NCBI GenBank assembly: GCA_903837135.1
Contig: CAILTK010000103.1
Location: forward strand, 1 to 58,126
DNA length: 58,126 nucleotides
Direction of reading: 5' to 3'
From: an uncultured Caulobacterales bacterium
GTDB taxonomy: Bacteria; Pseudomonadota; Alphaproteobacteria; Caulobacterales; Caulobacteraceae
The notes below the pieces were generated by a model. The model did not search any database, was not told the origin of the DNA, and saw only the letters and a program-made list of their open reading frames with translations. Below are positions 8,907 to 17,571 of the stretch, piece after piece. Positions within the stretch are counted from its first letter, which is position 1, and the number at the start of each line of letters is the position of its first letter. The position numbers and the translations under genes were made by a program.

Positions 8907-8930
8907 TTATTTTGGTAGTTAGCGAAATAA
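8907..8930. promoter_or_regulatory. Candidate SdpR operator, inverted repeat
   Basis: TTATTT at 8907-8912 and AAATAA at 8925-8930 form an inverted repeat around an AT-rich centre. It lies directly before the GGAG ribosome binding site of the ArsR-type gene. Position and symmetry fit an autorepressor operator. It stands out in an otherwise very GC-rich region. Confidence 0.5.
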
Positions 8931-8945
8931 GGAGCGCCCCGCGCC

Positions 8946-9254
8946 GTGTCGCTGGTGTTCAAGGCCCTGTCCGACCCGACCCGCCGGCGCATCCTCGAGC
9001 TGCTGCGCGAGCGCGAGATGTCGGCCGGGGACCTGGCGGGACACTTCGACCTGGCCAAGCCCACCCTCTCGGGACATTTCTCCGTCCTGCGCGATGCGGG
9101 CCTGGTCGACGTCCAGCGGCATGGGACGAGCCTGATCTACCGTCTGAACGTCTCGGTGCTCGAGGAAGCGCTGATGGCGCTGATGCAAGGCCTGCGCATC
9201 GGCGCGGCGCGGCCTGAGAGCGAACCGGCGGCGTCGGTGGAGGAGGCCCGGTGA
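8946..9254 (+). CDS. ArsR-family autorepressor (SdpR-like)
   Basis: 102 residues of winged helix-turn-helix. It has the ArsR core FKALSDPTRRRILELL, the recognition helix KPTLSGHFSVLRDAGLV and a wing segment. No metal-binding CxC motif is visible. The gene is followed immediately by an SdpI-type membrane protein, the pairing known from Bacillus sdpRI, where SdpR represses the pair and is titrated by SdpI. Start is GTG at 8946, with GGAG 11 bases upstream. The stop codon overlaps the downstream start (TGATG). Confidence 0.85.
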   Translation: MSLVFKALSDPTRRRILELLREREMSAGDLAGHFDLAKPTLSGHFSVLRDAGLVDVQRHGTSLIYRLNVSVLEEALMALMQGLRIGAARPESEPAASVEEAR

Positions 9255-9922
9255 TGAGACTGTTCAAACCCCTGGTCGGGTCGGCGATCCTGATCGGCCT
9301 GATGCTGGCGGCGTCCGCCTACGCCTGGGGACCCCTCGGCGACGCGCTCGTCCCCACGCATTTCGGCGTCGACGGACGCCCGAACGGCTTCATGCCCAAA
9401 TTGCCTGGCGTCCTGTTCATGCCGATCGTCGGTTCCGCGATCACAGCGCTCCTGTCGGGCCTGCCGGCGGTGATGCCGGCCAACGCACGGCTCGAGCGGT
9501 CGTGGGGACCCTACGTCGTGGTCTGGCTCGCGGTGCTCGCCCTCCTGCTCGTCGTCCACCTGGCCGTGCTGGCCTACGCCCTGGGCGTCCAGGTCGATAT
9601 GACCCGCGGCGTCGTGGTGGGCGTGGGCGCCTTGATCGCGGTGATCGGCAATCTGCTCGGCAAGGTGCGCTACAATTATGTGTTCGGCATCCGCACGCCC
9701 TGGACCCTGTCGAACGAACGGGTGTGGGATCGAACCCACCGGTTCGCCGGCTGGGCGATGACGCTCGGCGGCCTCTGCGTCCTGGCGGCCGGACTGGCCG
9801 CGCCGGCGGCGTTGGAAAAGAATCTGCACTGGGCGCTGCTCGCCGGCGTGTTGACGCCGACCTTCGCCAGCGCGGTCTATTCCTTCATCGAAAGCCGGCG
9901 GATCGAGCGGACGACCGCCTGA
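9254..9922 (+). CDS. SdpI-family membrane protein
   Basis: 222 residues with six or so hydrophobic segments. The N-terminal DUF1648 region has PTHFGVDGRPNGFMPK, and the C-terminal SdpI domain has a GNLLGKVRYNYVFGIRTPWTL signature. In Bacillus this family gives immunity to the SDP toxin. In proteobacteria no toxin is usually linked, and none is seen here. The ATG at 9254 has GGAGG 7 bases upstream; a GTG at 9251 is possible. It is translationally coupled to the regulator upstream. Confidence 0.85.
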   Translation: MRLFKPLVGSAILIGLMLAASAYAWGPLGDALVPTHFGVDGRPNGFMPKLPGVLFMPIVGSAITALLSGLPAVMPANARLERSWGPYVVVWLAVLALLLVVHLAVLAYALGVQVDMTRGVVVGVGALIAVIGNLLGKVRYNYVFGIRTPWTLSNERVWDRTHRFAGWAMTLGGLCVLAAGLAAPAALEKNLHWALLAGVLTPTFASAVYSFIESRRIERTTA

Positions 9923-9939
9923 CAGCCGAGGACGGAGAC

Positions 9940-10830
9940 CTACAGCGCCGCGTCGAGCAGGGCTTCGCGGACCAGGTCGGGGCGCTCCATCGGCAGGAAG
10001 TGGCTGCTCCCCTGCACGAGGCTCACCTTGACCTGGCGGCTCGTGCGCTTCAGCGCCTCCGGCGAGGCGCGGCAGGTCGAGCCGCGCTCGGCCTTGAGGA
10101 TCACCACCGGCGAGCGGACGCGCGACAGGGCGCGCCAGGGATCGTGGGCCTGGCCGGCGAAGCTGGCCGCCTCCCACGAGGGCGTGCACGTCAGCTCCAC
10201 CCCGCCTTCGGCGCGGACGCGGAACCCCGCGGCGACATAGTCGGCGAGCTGGACGTCGGACCAGGTCTTGAAGGCGCCCCGGCCCTTGTAGGCGGCGAAC
10301 GCGGCTTCATGGCTGTCGAACACCGCCCGACGCCGCTCGGCCGCTTCGGCGATGGCGGCGCGCCGGCCGATCTTCTTGACCGCCCACGGCAGCTGGGCGC
10401 CGAGCGCGGCCAGGCGCGGAAAGATCACCGGGTCGAACAGGACCAGGCCGCGCGTGGCCTCGGGCCGCTTGCCCGCAGCCAGCAGGGACACCGTGCCGCC
10501 CATGGAATGGCCGGCGACGATCGGCGGCGGTCCATCCAGGGTTGACAGCAAGGCCAGCAAGTCCTCGCGATAAAGCTTCCACGAGTTGAGCCGCGCCGGG
10601 TCGGCGGGTAGCCGGCTGGCGCCGTGCCCCCGCTGGTCCACCGCCAGGATGCGCAAGGTCGCTGCGAGCGGCGCCAGGATCGAGCGGTAGGTGAGGGCGT
10701 TGAAACCGTTGGCGTGCAGGAACACCACGTCGACCGGCCGGGACTCGGCGCCAAAGTCGAGGGCCGCCATCTCTCCGTCGGGCAGACGGATCATCCGCCG
10801 CCGCGGCTCGCCGAACACCGCCGCGTCCAT
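9940..10830 (-). CDS. Alpha/beta hydrolase
   Basis: 296 residues. The oxyanion region VVFLHANGFN, nucleophile elbow GHSMGG (Ser109) and C-terminal His277 in SSHFLPMERPD place it in the alpha/beta-hydrolase fold (PF12697 type). No signal peptide, so cytoplasmic. The start at 10830 has GGGAG 6 bases upstream; the frame is open much further back but without a start signal. Substrate cannot be read from sequence. It ends 17 bases from the convergent sdpI-like gene. Confidence 0.85.
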   Translation of the reverse strand: MDAAVFGEPRRRMIRLPDGEMAALDFGAESRPVDVVFLHANGFNALTYRSILAPLAATLRILAVDQRGHGASRLPADPARLNSWKLYREDLLALLSTLDGPPPIVAGHSMGGTVSLLAAGKRPEATRGLVLFDPVIFPRLAALGAQLPWAVKKIGRRAAIAEAAERRRAVFDSHEAAFAAYKGRGAFKTWSDVQLADYVAAGFRVRAEGGVELTCTPSWEAASFAGQAHDPWRALSRVRSPVVILKAERGSTCRASPEALKRTSRQVKVSLVQGSSHFLPMERPDLVREALLDAAL

Positions 10831-10889
10831 GGCTTGCTCCCGCACTTCAGAATTCAACGTAAGCCTCTCCCCCCGGCGAGGGAAGGGTG

Positions 10890-11270
10890 TCAGGCCGCGG
10901 GCGCGAACGATCCGGCGACGACGCCCCAGATCACCGCGATCCAGCCGAGGATCAGAAGCAGGCCCCCGATCGGGGTGATCGCCCCGAACAGACGCACGCC
11001 GGTCAGCGCCATCAGATACAGCGAGCCGCCGAACACCAGGCCGCCGAGCCCGAACAGCCAGCCGGCCCATCCGGCCGGAGCGACCGCCATCCGCATGAAG
11101 CCGTAGCAGGCCAGTCCACCGACCGCGTGGACCAATTGGTACTGGGCGCCGGTGCGCAGCCATTCCTTGACCTGCGGATCGCCCACCCCATGCGCGCCGA
11201 ACGCGCCCGCGGCGACGGCCAGCACGCCGTTCAGTCCGGCCAGCAGCAGCCAGATCCGGGTCGTCTCCAT
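10890..11270 (-). CDS. DUF423 small membrane protein
   Basis: 126 residues with four predicted membrane helices. It has the DUF423/YgdD signature: GAFGAHG near residue 21, then WLRTGAQYQLVHAVGGLA. The function of the family is unknown. The start at 11270 has GAGGA 7 bases upstream; the longer frame adds a non-conserved Arg-rich leader. It lies in the same direction as the hydrolase, 59 bases away, possibly cotranscribed. Confidence 0.85.
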   Translation of the reverse strand: METTRIWLLLAGLNGVLAVAAGAFGAHGVGDPQVKEWLRTGAQYQLVHAVGGLACYGFMRMAVAPAGWAGWLFGLGGLVFGGSLYLMALTGVRLFGAITPIGGLLLILGWIAVIWGVVAGSFAPAA

Positions 11271-11376
11271 GGCGTCGTCCTCGGTTTGCGTCGGCGCCAA
11301 CCTAACGACCCGGCCGGCGAGGTAAAGCCGAACCGCCACCTTCCGGGCGCGGGCGTTGCGGCGTAAGCGTGGCGGC

Positions 11377-12567
11377 GTGCTCCTCCGCGCCACGCCCGTC
11401 AAACTCGGCCTGTTCTACGTCGCCCTGTGCCTGAGCTCGGGCGTGGGGACGCCGTACATCGCCATCTGGTTCCGCGCCCACGGGCTGTCGGGCGGAGCGA
11501 TCGGCCTCATTCTGGCGGCGCCCATGCTGGGCCGGGTCGCGACCGGGCCGGCGCTGGCGGTCTGGGCGGACGGGTTCAGGCTAAGGCGGACCGCGATCGT
11601 GATCATGGCCGGCGTCTCGGCGCTCGCCTATGGGGCGCTGATGCGGACGTCCGGCTTCTGGCCCTGGCTGACGGTCTGGTTCATCGCGGCGACCACCTAC
11701 CAGATCTGCACCCCCCTCGCGGACGTGATCGCGCTGCGTCGCGCCTCGCTCGAGGGGTTCTTCTACGCCCAGCCGCGCGGCGCGGGCTCGGCCGCCTACA
11801 TCGTCGCCAATGTCGCGGCGGGCGCCCTCATCCCCCGGCTCGGGCCCGAACTCGTGGTCGGTTGGCTGTTGGCGACGGGGCTGCTGCTGGTTCTCGCGTC
11901 CGCCGTGCTGCTGCCGCCGGATCCGGTGATCGAGGCGAGCGAGCGCGCGGACCGGCGCGATCGCCTCGCCGGCGCCGGGGCGCTGATGCGCGACCCCGTG
12001 TTCATGCTCATGCTGATGTCCGTGGGTTTCGTGCAGGGGGCCCACGCCTTCTACTACGCCTTCTCGACCCTGATCTGGCGGGCCCAGGGCGTGCCCTCCG
12101 CCTGGATCGGCGTGCTGTGGGGCTTTGGCATCGTCGCGGAGATCGGCTTTCTCTGGTTCGGCGAGCCCCTGCGTCGCCGCCTCGGCCCCGAGCGCCTGCT
12201 GGTCGCGGGCGCCGCGGGCGCGGTGATCCGCTGGACCGCCTTCGCCTTATCACCGCCGCTCTGGCTGCTGTTTCCCCTGCAGGCCCTGCACGCCCTCACC
12301 TTCACCGCCACCTTCATCGCCTCGCTCGAGCTGACGGGACGCCTGTCGCCGCGGATTCACGCCTCCGCCGCCCAGTCCCTCAACGCGGCGCTGTCGCTGG
12401 GCCTGATCAGCGGGGTGGCGACGCTGATCTCCGGTCCGCTCTACGACCACGCCGGCGCGCTTGGGTACCTGGCGATGAGCGGCTCCGCCGGGCTCGGCCT
12501 CGTCGGCGCCGTCCTGCTGCTCCGACGCCGGTCGGGTCAGGCTCAGCCCCACACCGCGGGGCCGTAG
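11377..12567 (+). CDS. MFS transporter, PPP (3-phenylpropionate permease-like) type
   Basis: 396 residues with about 12 membrane helices. The N-terminus LGLFYVALCLSSGVGTPYIAIWFRAHGLS matches MFS_1-like/HcaT-type permeases. Probable inner-membrane proton symporter for a small organic substrate. The start is uncertain: GTG at 11377 puts it next to the first helix, and TTG at 11356 is an alternative; neither has a good ribosome binding site. Its 3' end overlaps the convergent epimerase gene by 25 bases. Confidence 0.75.
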   Translation: MLLRATPVKLGLFYVALCLSSGVGTPYIAIWFRAHGLSGGAIGLILAAPMLGRVATGPALAVWADGFRLRRTAIVIMAGVSALAYGALMRTSGFWPWLTVWFIAATTYQICTPLADVIALRRASLEGFFYAQPRGAGSAAYIVANVAAGALIPRLGPELVVGWLLATGLLLVLASAVLLPPDPVIEASERADRRDRLAGAGALMRDPVFMLMLMSVGFVQGAHAFYYAFSTLIWRAQGVPSAWIGVLWGFGIVAEIGFLWFGEPLRRRLGPERLLVAGAAGAVIRWTAFALSPPLWLLFPLQALHALTFTATFIASLELTGRLSPRIHASAAQSLNAALSLGLISGVATLISGPLYDHAGALGYLAMSGSAGLGLVGAVLLLRRRSGQAQPHTAGP

Positions 12568-13520
12568 GGCTCGATCATCGAGCCGATGAAGCTCAGACCC
12601 GGCGTCCGGTCCCGGGCCAGCAGCAAGGGGCCGTCGAGGTCGACGAAGGCGGCGCCCTGGGCGATCAGCATGGCCGGGGCCATGGAGAGGGAGGTCGCGA
12701 CCATGCAACCGGCCATGGTCTTCAGGCCGAGGGCCATGGCGTCCGCCTTCAGCGCCAGCGCTTCGGTCAGGCCGCCCGCCTTGTCGAGCTTGATGTTGAT
12801 GCAGCCATAGCGCCGGGCGCAGCCCGCCAGTTCGGCGCGCGAATGGATCGATTCGTCGGCGCACAGCAGCACCGGACTGTCGTAGCCCTCCAGCGCCTGG
12901 TCGGCTCCGGCCGGCAGCGGCTGCTCGATGGCCATGACGGCGAGACGCGCGAACTCCGGGGCGAGCCGCACGAGAGCGTCGAAGCTCAGGGCCTCGTTGG
13001 CGTCCACGATCAGTCGCGTCCTGGGCGCCGCCCGACGCACGGCCTCGACCCGGTCCACATCGTCGGGACCGCCGATCTTCAGCTTCAACAGCGGCCGGCC
13101 CGCGGCGGCCCGCGCCGCCTCGCCCATGGCCTGGGCGGAGGCCAGGCTGAGGGTATAGGCGGTCTTGACCGGGTCGAGCCGGGTCAGGCCGGCGAGCGTC
13201 CAGGCGCGCTGGCCGCTGCGCTTGGCGTCCAGATCCCACAGGGCGCAATCGAGCGCGTTGCGGGCGGCGCCCGGCGGCAACAGCGTCTGCAGCCCCGCGC
13301 GATCCAGGCCGGCCTCGACCGCGGGGCGAGCCCGCTCGATCTCGGCCAGCACGCTTTCAACGGTTTCGTCATAGCGGGCGTAGGGAACGGCCTCGCCGCG
13401 GCCCACGGCGGCGCCCTCGGCGATTTCGGCGACGATAACGCGCGCTTCGGTCTTGGATCCGCGCGAGATGGTGAAGGCGCCGGCGATCGGCCAGCGCTCC
13501 TCGGCGACCGCCAGTCTCAA
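12543..13520 (-). CDS. dgcA: Enolase-superfamily dipeptide epimerase / N-acetyl-D-Glu racemase (DgcA-like)
   Basis: 325 residues. It carries the muconate-lactonising subgroup signatures: KLKIGG (catalytic Lys pair), the metal ligands in DANEA, EQPL and ADES, and the second Lys in NIKLDKAGG. It resembles L-Ala-D/L-Glu epimerases and DgcA racemases, used in murein peptide recycling or D-Glu metabolism. The ATG overlaps the tipN-like stop by 4 bases, so it is probably the second gene of that operon. The exact substrate, dipeptide or N-acetyl-D-Glu, is not decidable here. Confidence 0.85.
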   Translation of the reverse strand: MRLAVAEERWPIAGAFTISRGSKTEARVIVAEIAEGAAVGRGEAVPYARYDETVESVLAEIERARPAVEAGLDRAGLQTLLPPGAARNALDCALWDLDAKRSGQRAWTLAGLTRLDPVKTAYTLSLASAQAMGEAARAAAGRPLLKLKIGGPDDVDRVEAVRRAAPRTRLIVDANEALSFDALVRLAPEFARLAVMAIEQPLPAGADQALEGYDSPVLLCADESIHSRAELAGCARRYGCINIKLDKAGGLTEALALKADAMALGLKTMAGCMVATSLSMAPAMLIAQGAAFVDLDGPLLLARDRTPGLSFIGSMIEPYGPAVWG

Positions 13521-16264
13521 TGCAGCTCGCCGACCGCGGCGTCGAACAGCAGGAAGGCGCGGCCCGGCTCGGAGCCGAGCAGGGCGGCGGTCATGAAGCC
13601 CTCCTGATCGCGCCGGGCGCTGTCGTTCAGCAGATCCTCATAGCGGCGCACATAACGGTCGACCTGCGCCCGGAGCACCTTGTCGGTCAGCACGCGGCGC
13701 GACAGGCGTCGGACGGCGCCCGGAGCCAGGGCGCGCACGGCCTCGCGAACCCCCTCCCCGTCGCCCTTCTGCATGGCGTCGGCGATGGCGTCGATCTTCG
13801 GCAGGGGGAGCAGGGCGGCGGCGTCGAGCCCCAGGGACTCGATCTCGGAGATCAACCGTTCAGCCAGAACCTCGTCGTCGATCGGCGGTTCGTCGATCGA
13901 CGAGAGCAGATCCTTCCAGGTCCAGGCGGCGTCTCGCGAAGCCTCGCCATGGGACGCGGAGCCATTTCGGATGAAGGGTTCGAGCGTCTCATGCGTCTGC
14001 AGCGCCGGCCGCTCGGCGACCGGGGCGGGCGCGGAGCGCGGGGTCGCCGGCTCGGCCTCGGGCGTCAGCCGCAGGCGCGGTCGAAGCCCCGCCTCGTTCG
14101 CCGCCAGCGCCGCGGGACGCAGGGCCGGCTCGGATGGCGCCGGAGCCGGAACGGGCGGAACCCGTATGCTGCGATCGGCGATGATGGGAGACGACGGCGA
14201 CAGGGGCGCCCGTGCGGGGCCGGCCGCCGCGGCGGGCCGGAAGGGCGTCCCGGCCGTCGGTGAACTGGCGACGCCCGATCCCGAGGCGGCGCGGGCGGCG
14301 GCCTGTTCGGTGACCGTCGCGACCTTGCCCATGGTCTTCAGCGCCTCGGACAGCATCTCGTAATTGCGGCGCACCCGCTCCTGCAGGGCGGCGTCGACGG
14401 CTTCGGTATCGGCCGCCACCTTCCGCGCGCTGGCGGAAAGCTCGGCGAGACTGGCCTCGACCGCGGCGCGCACGGTCTCGGCCTGGGCGCGCGCGTCGGC
14501 GGGCATGGCGGCCAGGCGCTGGTCGACCGCGGCGAGCATGGCGTCCACCTCGCCGAGGGCCGACTTGGCGGCCGCGACGCCTGCGTCGATCCGGCCGACC
14601 GACTGCAGGCCAGCCTCCTCCACCAGGGCGGCGGACTGTTCGATCGAGCGGCGCGCGGCGGTGATCCGCGATTCGAACGCCTTGTCGGCCCTTTGTCCCG
14701 CGGCGAAGGCGGCTTCGCCGAGCTGCTCCACCTGGGAACGCGCGGCTTCCGCCTGAGCCGCCGCAGCGCTTTCGGCGGCTTCGAGATCGGCCGCCGCGGC
14801 GCGGCGGGTCTCCAGGGCGGAGGCGGCGAGGGTGGAGATCGCCGCGTGGGTCTCGGCCTCGATGGAGGCGCGTTCGTCGGCCACGGCGTCGCGGAACAGC
14901 GCCAGCGACGCCCGCGCCCGGGCGTCGAGCGCGGCCTGCTCGCCCTGCACGGCCTCGCCGACCGAGCGCAGCCGGGCGTCGGCTTCGGCGATCAGCGCTC
15001 GCAGGGCGACGGCGGTCTCTTCCGCGCCGCCGGTGAGGGCGACGACGCTGTCATGGGCCTCGGCGGCGGCCGCCAGAGCGGACAGGCGCTGGGCCTCGAG
15101 CCGGTTGGCCAGCGCCTGCTGATCGGCCTGCAGCTGAGCGGCGAGCTCCGTAAGGCGGCCGTGACCGCGCCCGAGGTCTTCGTTCAGCATCTGCAGGCGG
15201 TCGCCGACGACATCCCCCACCGCCTCGAGCCGATCGGCCTGGCGGCTCAGCGCTTCGCCGGCCAGTTCCGCCGCTTCGCCGGCCTCCCCGGCCGCGGCGG
15301 CCAGATCCGTGGCGCGCGCCGCAAGCGCCGCCTGGGCCTCCTGCAGCTGGGCCGACGCCAGGTCCGACGTCTCCGCCACCAGCTGGGTCTGGCGCGCGAG
15401 GGCCTCATTCATCGCCTCGACCTGCTGTTCGAGGGTCGACGACAGGGCCTCCATGCCGTTGCGCTCGCGCGACAGGCTTTCGGTGAGGGCCCGCGCGGCG
15501 CGCTCGGCGACTTCGGTGACGGCGATCAGGCGGTCGCTCTCCTCGGCCAGGCTCTGCCGCAGCGACAGCATCTGCCGTTCGGCCGCCACGCCAGCCTCGG
15601 TGGCGCGGGACACCTCGCGGCGCACGGCCTGCGCCGCGCCGCCCGCCTGATCGACCGCCAGGGCGGCGGGAATGGCGAGCTCTTCGGCGAGCGTGCGCGC
15701 CCGCCCCGTCTCCAGCGACAGCTTGGCGGCCTGGCGCAGCACATAGGCGCCGAGCATCATGAAGGCTGCGGGAAGGATGGCCAGGGCGCCGAACACGAGC
15801 GGTGGAAACGGCGCATACTCGAACGGCCCATAGTGGTTCTGGTAGGCGAGGCAGAAGGCCACGAGCGGCGCCGTCCACAGCACGGCCAGGGTGGCGGCCG
15901 CCGGATAGGCCAGGCGCGCCCAGAACGGCAGGCGCATGCTGCGGCGGTCGGCGGCGGGCGCGGCGTCGCGGTGCGCCTCCTCTTCGCTTCCCGCCAGCGG
16001 CGTGTCCAGGGTCAGCCCGGTGTGGTTCGCGGAGGCTGGATCGCGCGCCGCATGGGGCGGCGGCCGTCGCGCCGATACGGTCAGCGGGGGATCCTGCGCC
16101 GCGGCAGGCTCCCGCATCGGCTCCAGCAGGGCTTCGACACTGTCGCCCACCGCCTCGGCGGCGGCTTCATCGGCCGCCCGCCGTTCCGCCTTCGCGGCGC
16201 CGCCCGCGATTCCGCCCAGCACCAGCGGCGCAAACGTCAGGTCGCGGGGATTGGTGTTGCTCAT
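13517..16264 (-). CDS. tipN: TipN-like polar localisation protein
   Basis: 915 residues. A disordered Ala/Pro/Arg-rich N-terminus is followed by two membrane helices at about 119-141 and 154-176 with a short loop between. A long Ala/Glu-rich coiled coil runs from about 180 to 690, then a Pro-rich linker and a compact C-terminal domain. This matches Caulobacter TipN (two TM plus large coiled coil, about 880 residues), the birth scar landmark that orients flagellum and ParA. Start MSNTNPRD at 16264; MTTG at 16276 is an alternative. The upstream region has GANTC and CtrA-like sites. The assignment rests on architecture, not alignment. Confidence 0.7.
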   Translation of the reverse strand: MSNTNPRDLTFAPLVLGGIAGGAAKAERRAADEAAAEAVGDSVEALLEPMREPAAAQDPPLTVSARRPPPHAARDPASANHTGLTLDTPLAGSEEEAHRDAAPAADRRSMRLPFWARLAYPAAATLAVLWTAPLVAFCLAYQNHYGPFEYAPFPPLVFGALAILPAAFMMLGAYVLRQAAKLSLETGRARTLAEELAIPAALAVDQAGGAAQAVRREVSRATEAGVAAERQMLSLRQSLAEESDRLIAVTEVAERAARALTESLSRERNGMEALSSTLEQQVEAMNEALARQTQLVAETSDLASAQLQEAQAALAARATDLAAAAGEAGEAAELAGEALSRQADRLEAVGDVVGDRLQMLNEDLGRGHGRLTELAAQLQADQQALANRLEAQRLSALAAAAEAHDSVVALTGGAEETAVALRALIAEADARLRSVGEAVQGEQAALDARARASLALFRDAVADERASIEAETHAAISTLAASALETRRAAAADLEAAESAAAAQAEAARSQVEQLGEAAFAAGQRADKAFESRITAARRSIEQSAALVEEAGLQSVGRIDAGVAAAKSALGEVDAMLAAVDQRLAAMPADARAQAETVRAAVEASLAELSASARKVAADTEAVDAALQERVRRNYEMLSEALKTMGKVATVTEQAAARAASGSGVASSPTAGTPFRPAAAAGPARAPLSPSSPIIADRSIRVPPVPAPAPSEPALRPAALAANEAGLRPRLRLTPEAEPATPRSAPAPVAERPALQTHETLEPFIRNGSASHGEASRDAAWTWKDLLSSIDEPPIDDEVLAERLISEIESLGLDAAALLPLPKIDAIADAMQKGDGEGVREAVRALAPGAVRRLSRRVLTDKVLRAQVDRYVRRYEDLLNDSARRDQEGFMTAALLGSEPGRAFLLFDAAVGELH

Positions 16265-16337
16265 GCCTGTCGTCATCCGCGCGGCGGATCCTGGACAGGA
16301 GCGGGCCCGCCGACTCTGCTCCTGCAAGAAGGCTATC

Positions 16338-16376
16338 GATTCAAGCGGGCGGCGGAAAGCGTTGATTCCCCGTTAA
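16338..16376. promoter_or_regulatory. Candidate CcrM/GcrA and CtrA sites upstream of the tipN-like gene
   Basis: GATTC occurs at 16338-16342 and 16364-16368, both fitting the CcrM methylation site GANTC. TTGA-N7-TTAA at 16362-16376 is one mismatch from the CtrA box TTAA-N7-TTAA and overlaps the second GANTC. The cluster lies 75-110 bases upstream of the start. Cell-cycle control by methylation and CtrA is an inference. Confidence 0.45.
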
Positions 16377-16402
16377 CCATAGGTTTCGGTGCGGTATATC
16401 GA

Positions 16403-17398
16403 CTACCCCGGCGAGTCGCCCGGCGCGATCGGGCCGAGCGACGTCGCCGCGTTGCTGATCAGGCCGCGCAGCCAGGCCAGCGCCGCCGCGTCGTGCTCCT
16501 TGCGCCACAGCATCACCACATCGAACACCCTGACCGGATAGGGCGACTCGAACAGTTTGAGTCCGAAAGGCTTCGCGTAGATCTTGGCCAGTCGTTCCGG
16601 GGCGAGCGCGATCAGGTCCGTGCCGGGCAGCAGGGACAGGGCTGAATGCGCGTCGGGCGCATAGAAGGTCGGCGGCGGCGGCAGCCCGCGGTCCTGGCAG
16701 AGCCGCCGGATGACGCCGCCATCGTCCCAGATCACGCGCCGCTCCAGGCCGCTGTCCGCCACCGCGCCGTCGACCACATGCCCGTCTTCGGCCATGGACA
16801 GGACCATGTGCGGCAGGGACGCCAGCCGGTCGAGGGTGAGCGGCCCGTCGGCGTGGGGATGATCGGCGCGCAGGGCCCAGATCATCCGCTCCTGAAACAG
16901 GGGAAGGCTGTCGAACCGGTCCGGGATGGCGTTGAAGCTGCCGATCGCCAGATCGGCGCGGCCGGCGTCGAGCTCCTCGGCCAGGCCCAGGCCGGCGCCG
17001 CGGATGCGGACTTCGGCGCGGGGCGCGAGGTGTCGGACGCCGCTGATCACCCCCGGCAGGAGGACGGCGCAGGAATAGCTGCCCGCGGCGATGGAGAAGG
17101 CGCGGTCGGTCTGCGCCGGCGTGAACTCGCCGGGCGCCAGGGCGGCGCCCAGCTGCAGCAAGCCTTCACGGATCCGGGGCCCGATTTCCGCCGCGCGCGG
17201 CGTGGCCCGCATGCCCGAGGGACCCCGCACGAACAGCTCGTCGCCGATCGTGAACCGCAGCCGATTCAGGGCGTGGCTGACGGCCGATTGGGTCAGGCCG
17301 AGCCGATGCGCCGCGCGGGTGACGTTGCGTTCCTCGAACAAGGCGTCGAACACCCGCAGAAGATTGAGGTCCATCGCTCGCGTATGAGGGTCGCTCAT
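16403..17398 (-). CDS. LysR-family transcriptional regulator
   Basis: 331 residues. The N-terminal winged HTH is MDLNLLRVFDALFEERNVTRAAHRLGLTQ-type with AVSHALNRLR as recognition helix. A periplasmic-binding-like effector domain follows (about 95-310), close to the NodD/NahR branch. It is divergent from the emrA-emrB-nodT operon with 173 bases between, so it probably controls that operon and itself. The start at 17398 or the internal Met 8 codons later (MDLN) are both possible. The effector is unknown. Confidence 0.9.
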   Translation of the reverse strand: MSDPHTRAMDLNLLRVFDALFEERNVTRAAHRLGLTQSAVSHALNRLRFTIGDELFVRGPSGMRATPRAAEIGPRIREGLLQLGAALAPGEFTPAQTDRAFSIAAGSYSCAVLLPGVISGVRHLAPRAEVRIRGAGLGLAEELDAGRADLAIGSFNAIPDRFDSLPLFQERMIWALRADHPHADGPLTLDRLASLPHMVLSMAEDGHVVDGAVADSGLERRVIWDDGGVIRRLCQDRGLPPPPTFYAPDAHSALSLLPGTDLIALAPERLAKIYAKPFGLKLFESPYPVRVFDVVMLWRKEHDAAALAWLRGLISNAATSLGPIAPGDSPG

Positions 17399-17514
17399 TC
17401 TACCCGTGACGAATCATCATTTGGCCCATACCGACTCCTCTCCCATTTGGGGTCGGCGCCGCGCTGCGCACGGGCATGACAGGCTCGCATTTCACGGATG
17501 TTGCAAAATAACAG

Positions 17515-17528
17515 CACCCTAAAGGGTG
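17515..17528. promoter_or_regulatory. Palindrome upstream of the efflux operon
   Basis: CACCCT-AA-AGGGTG is a perfect 6+2+6 inverted repeat 44 bases before the emrA-like start. It lies in the divergent intergenic region with the LysR gene and may be an operator or part of the promoter. It is not a classical T-N11-A LysR box. Confidence 0.35.
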
Positions 17529-17571
17529 GCTTGGCGTGGAACGCGCTGCGATTTTGGGCTTGTTGGGGTAA

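Noticed and set aside
8946-9922. A full SDP toxin/immunity system
   Set aside because: No sdpABC-like toxin or processing genes are next to the pair.
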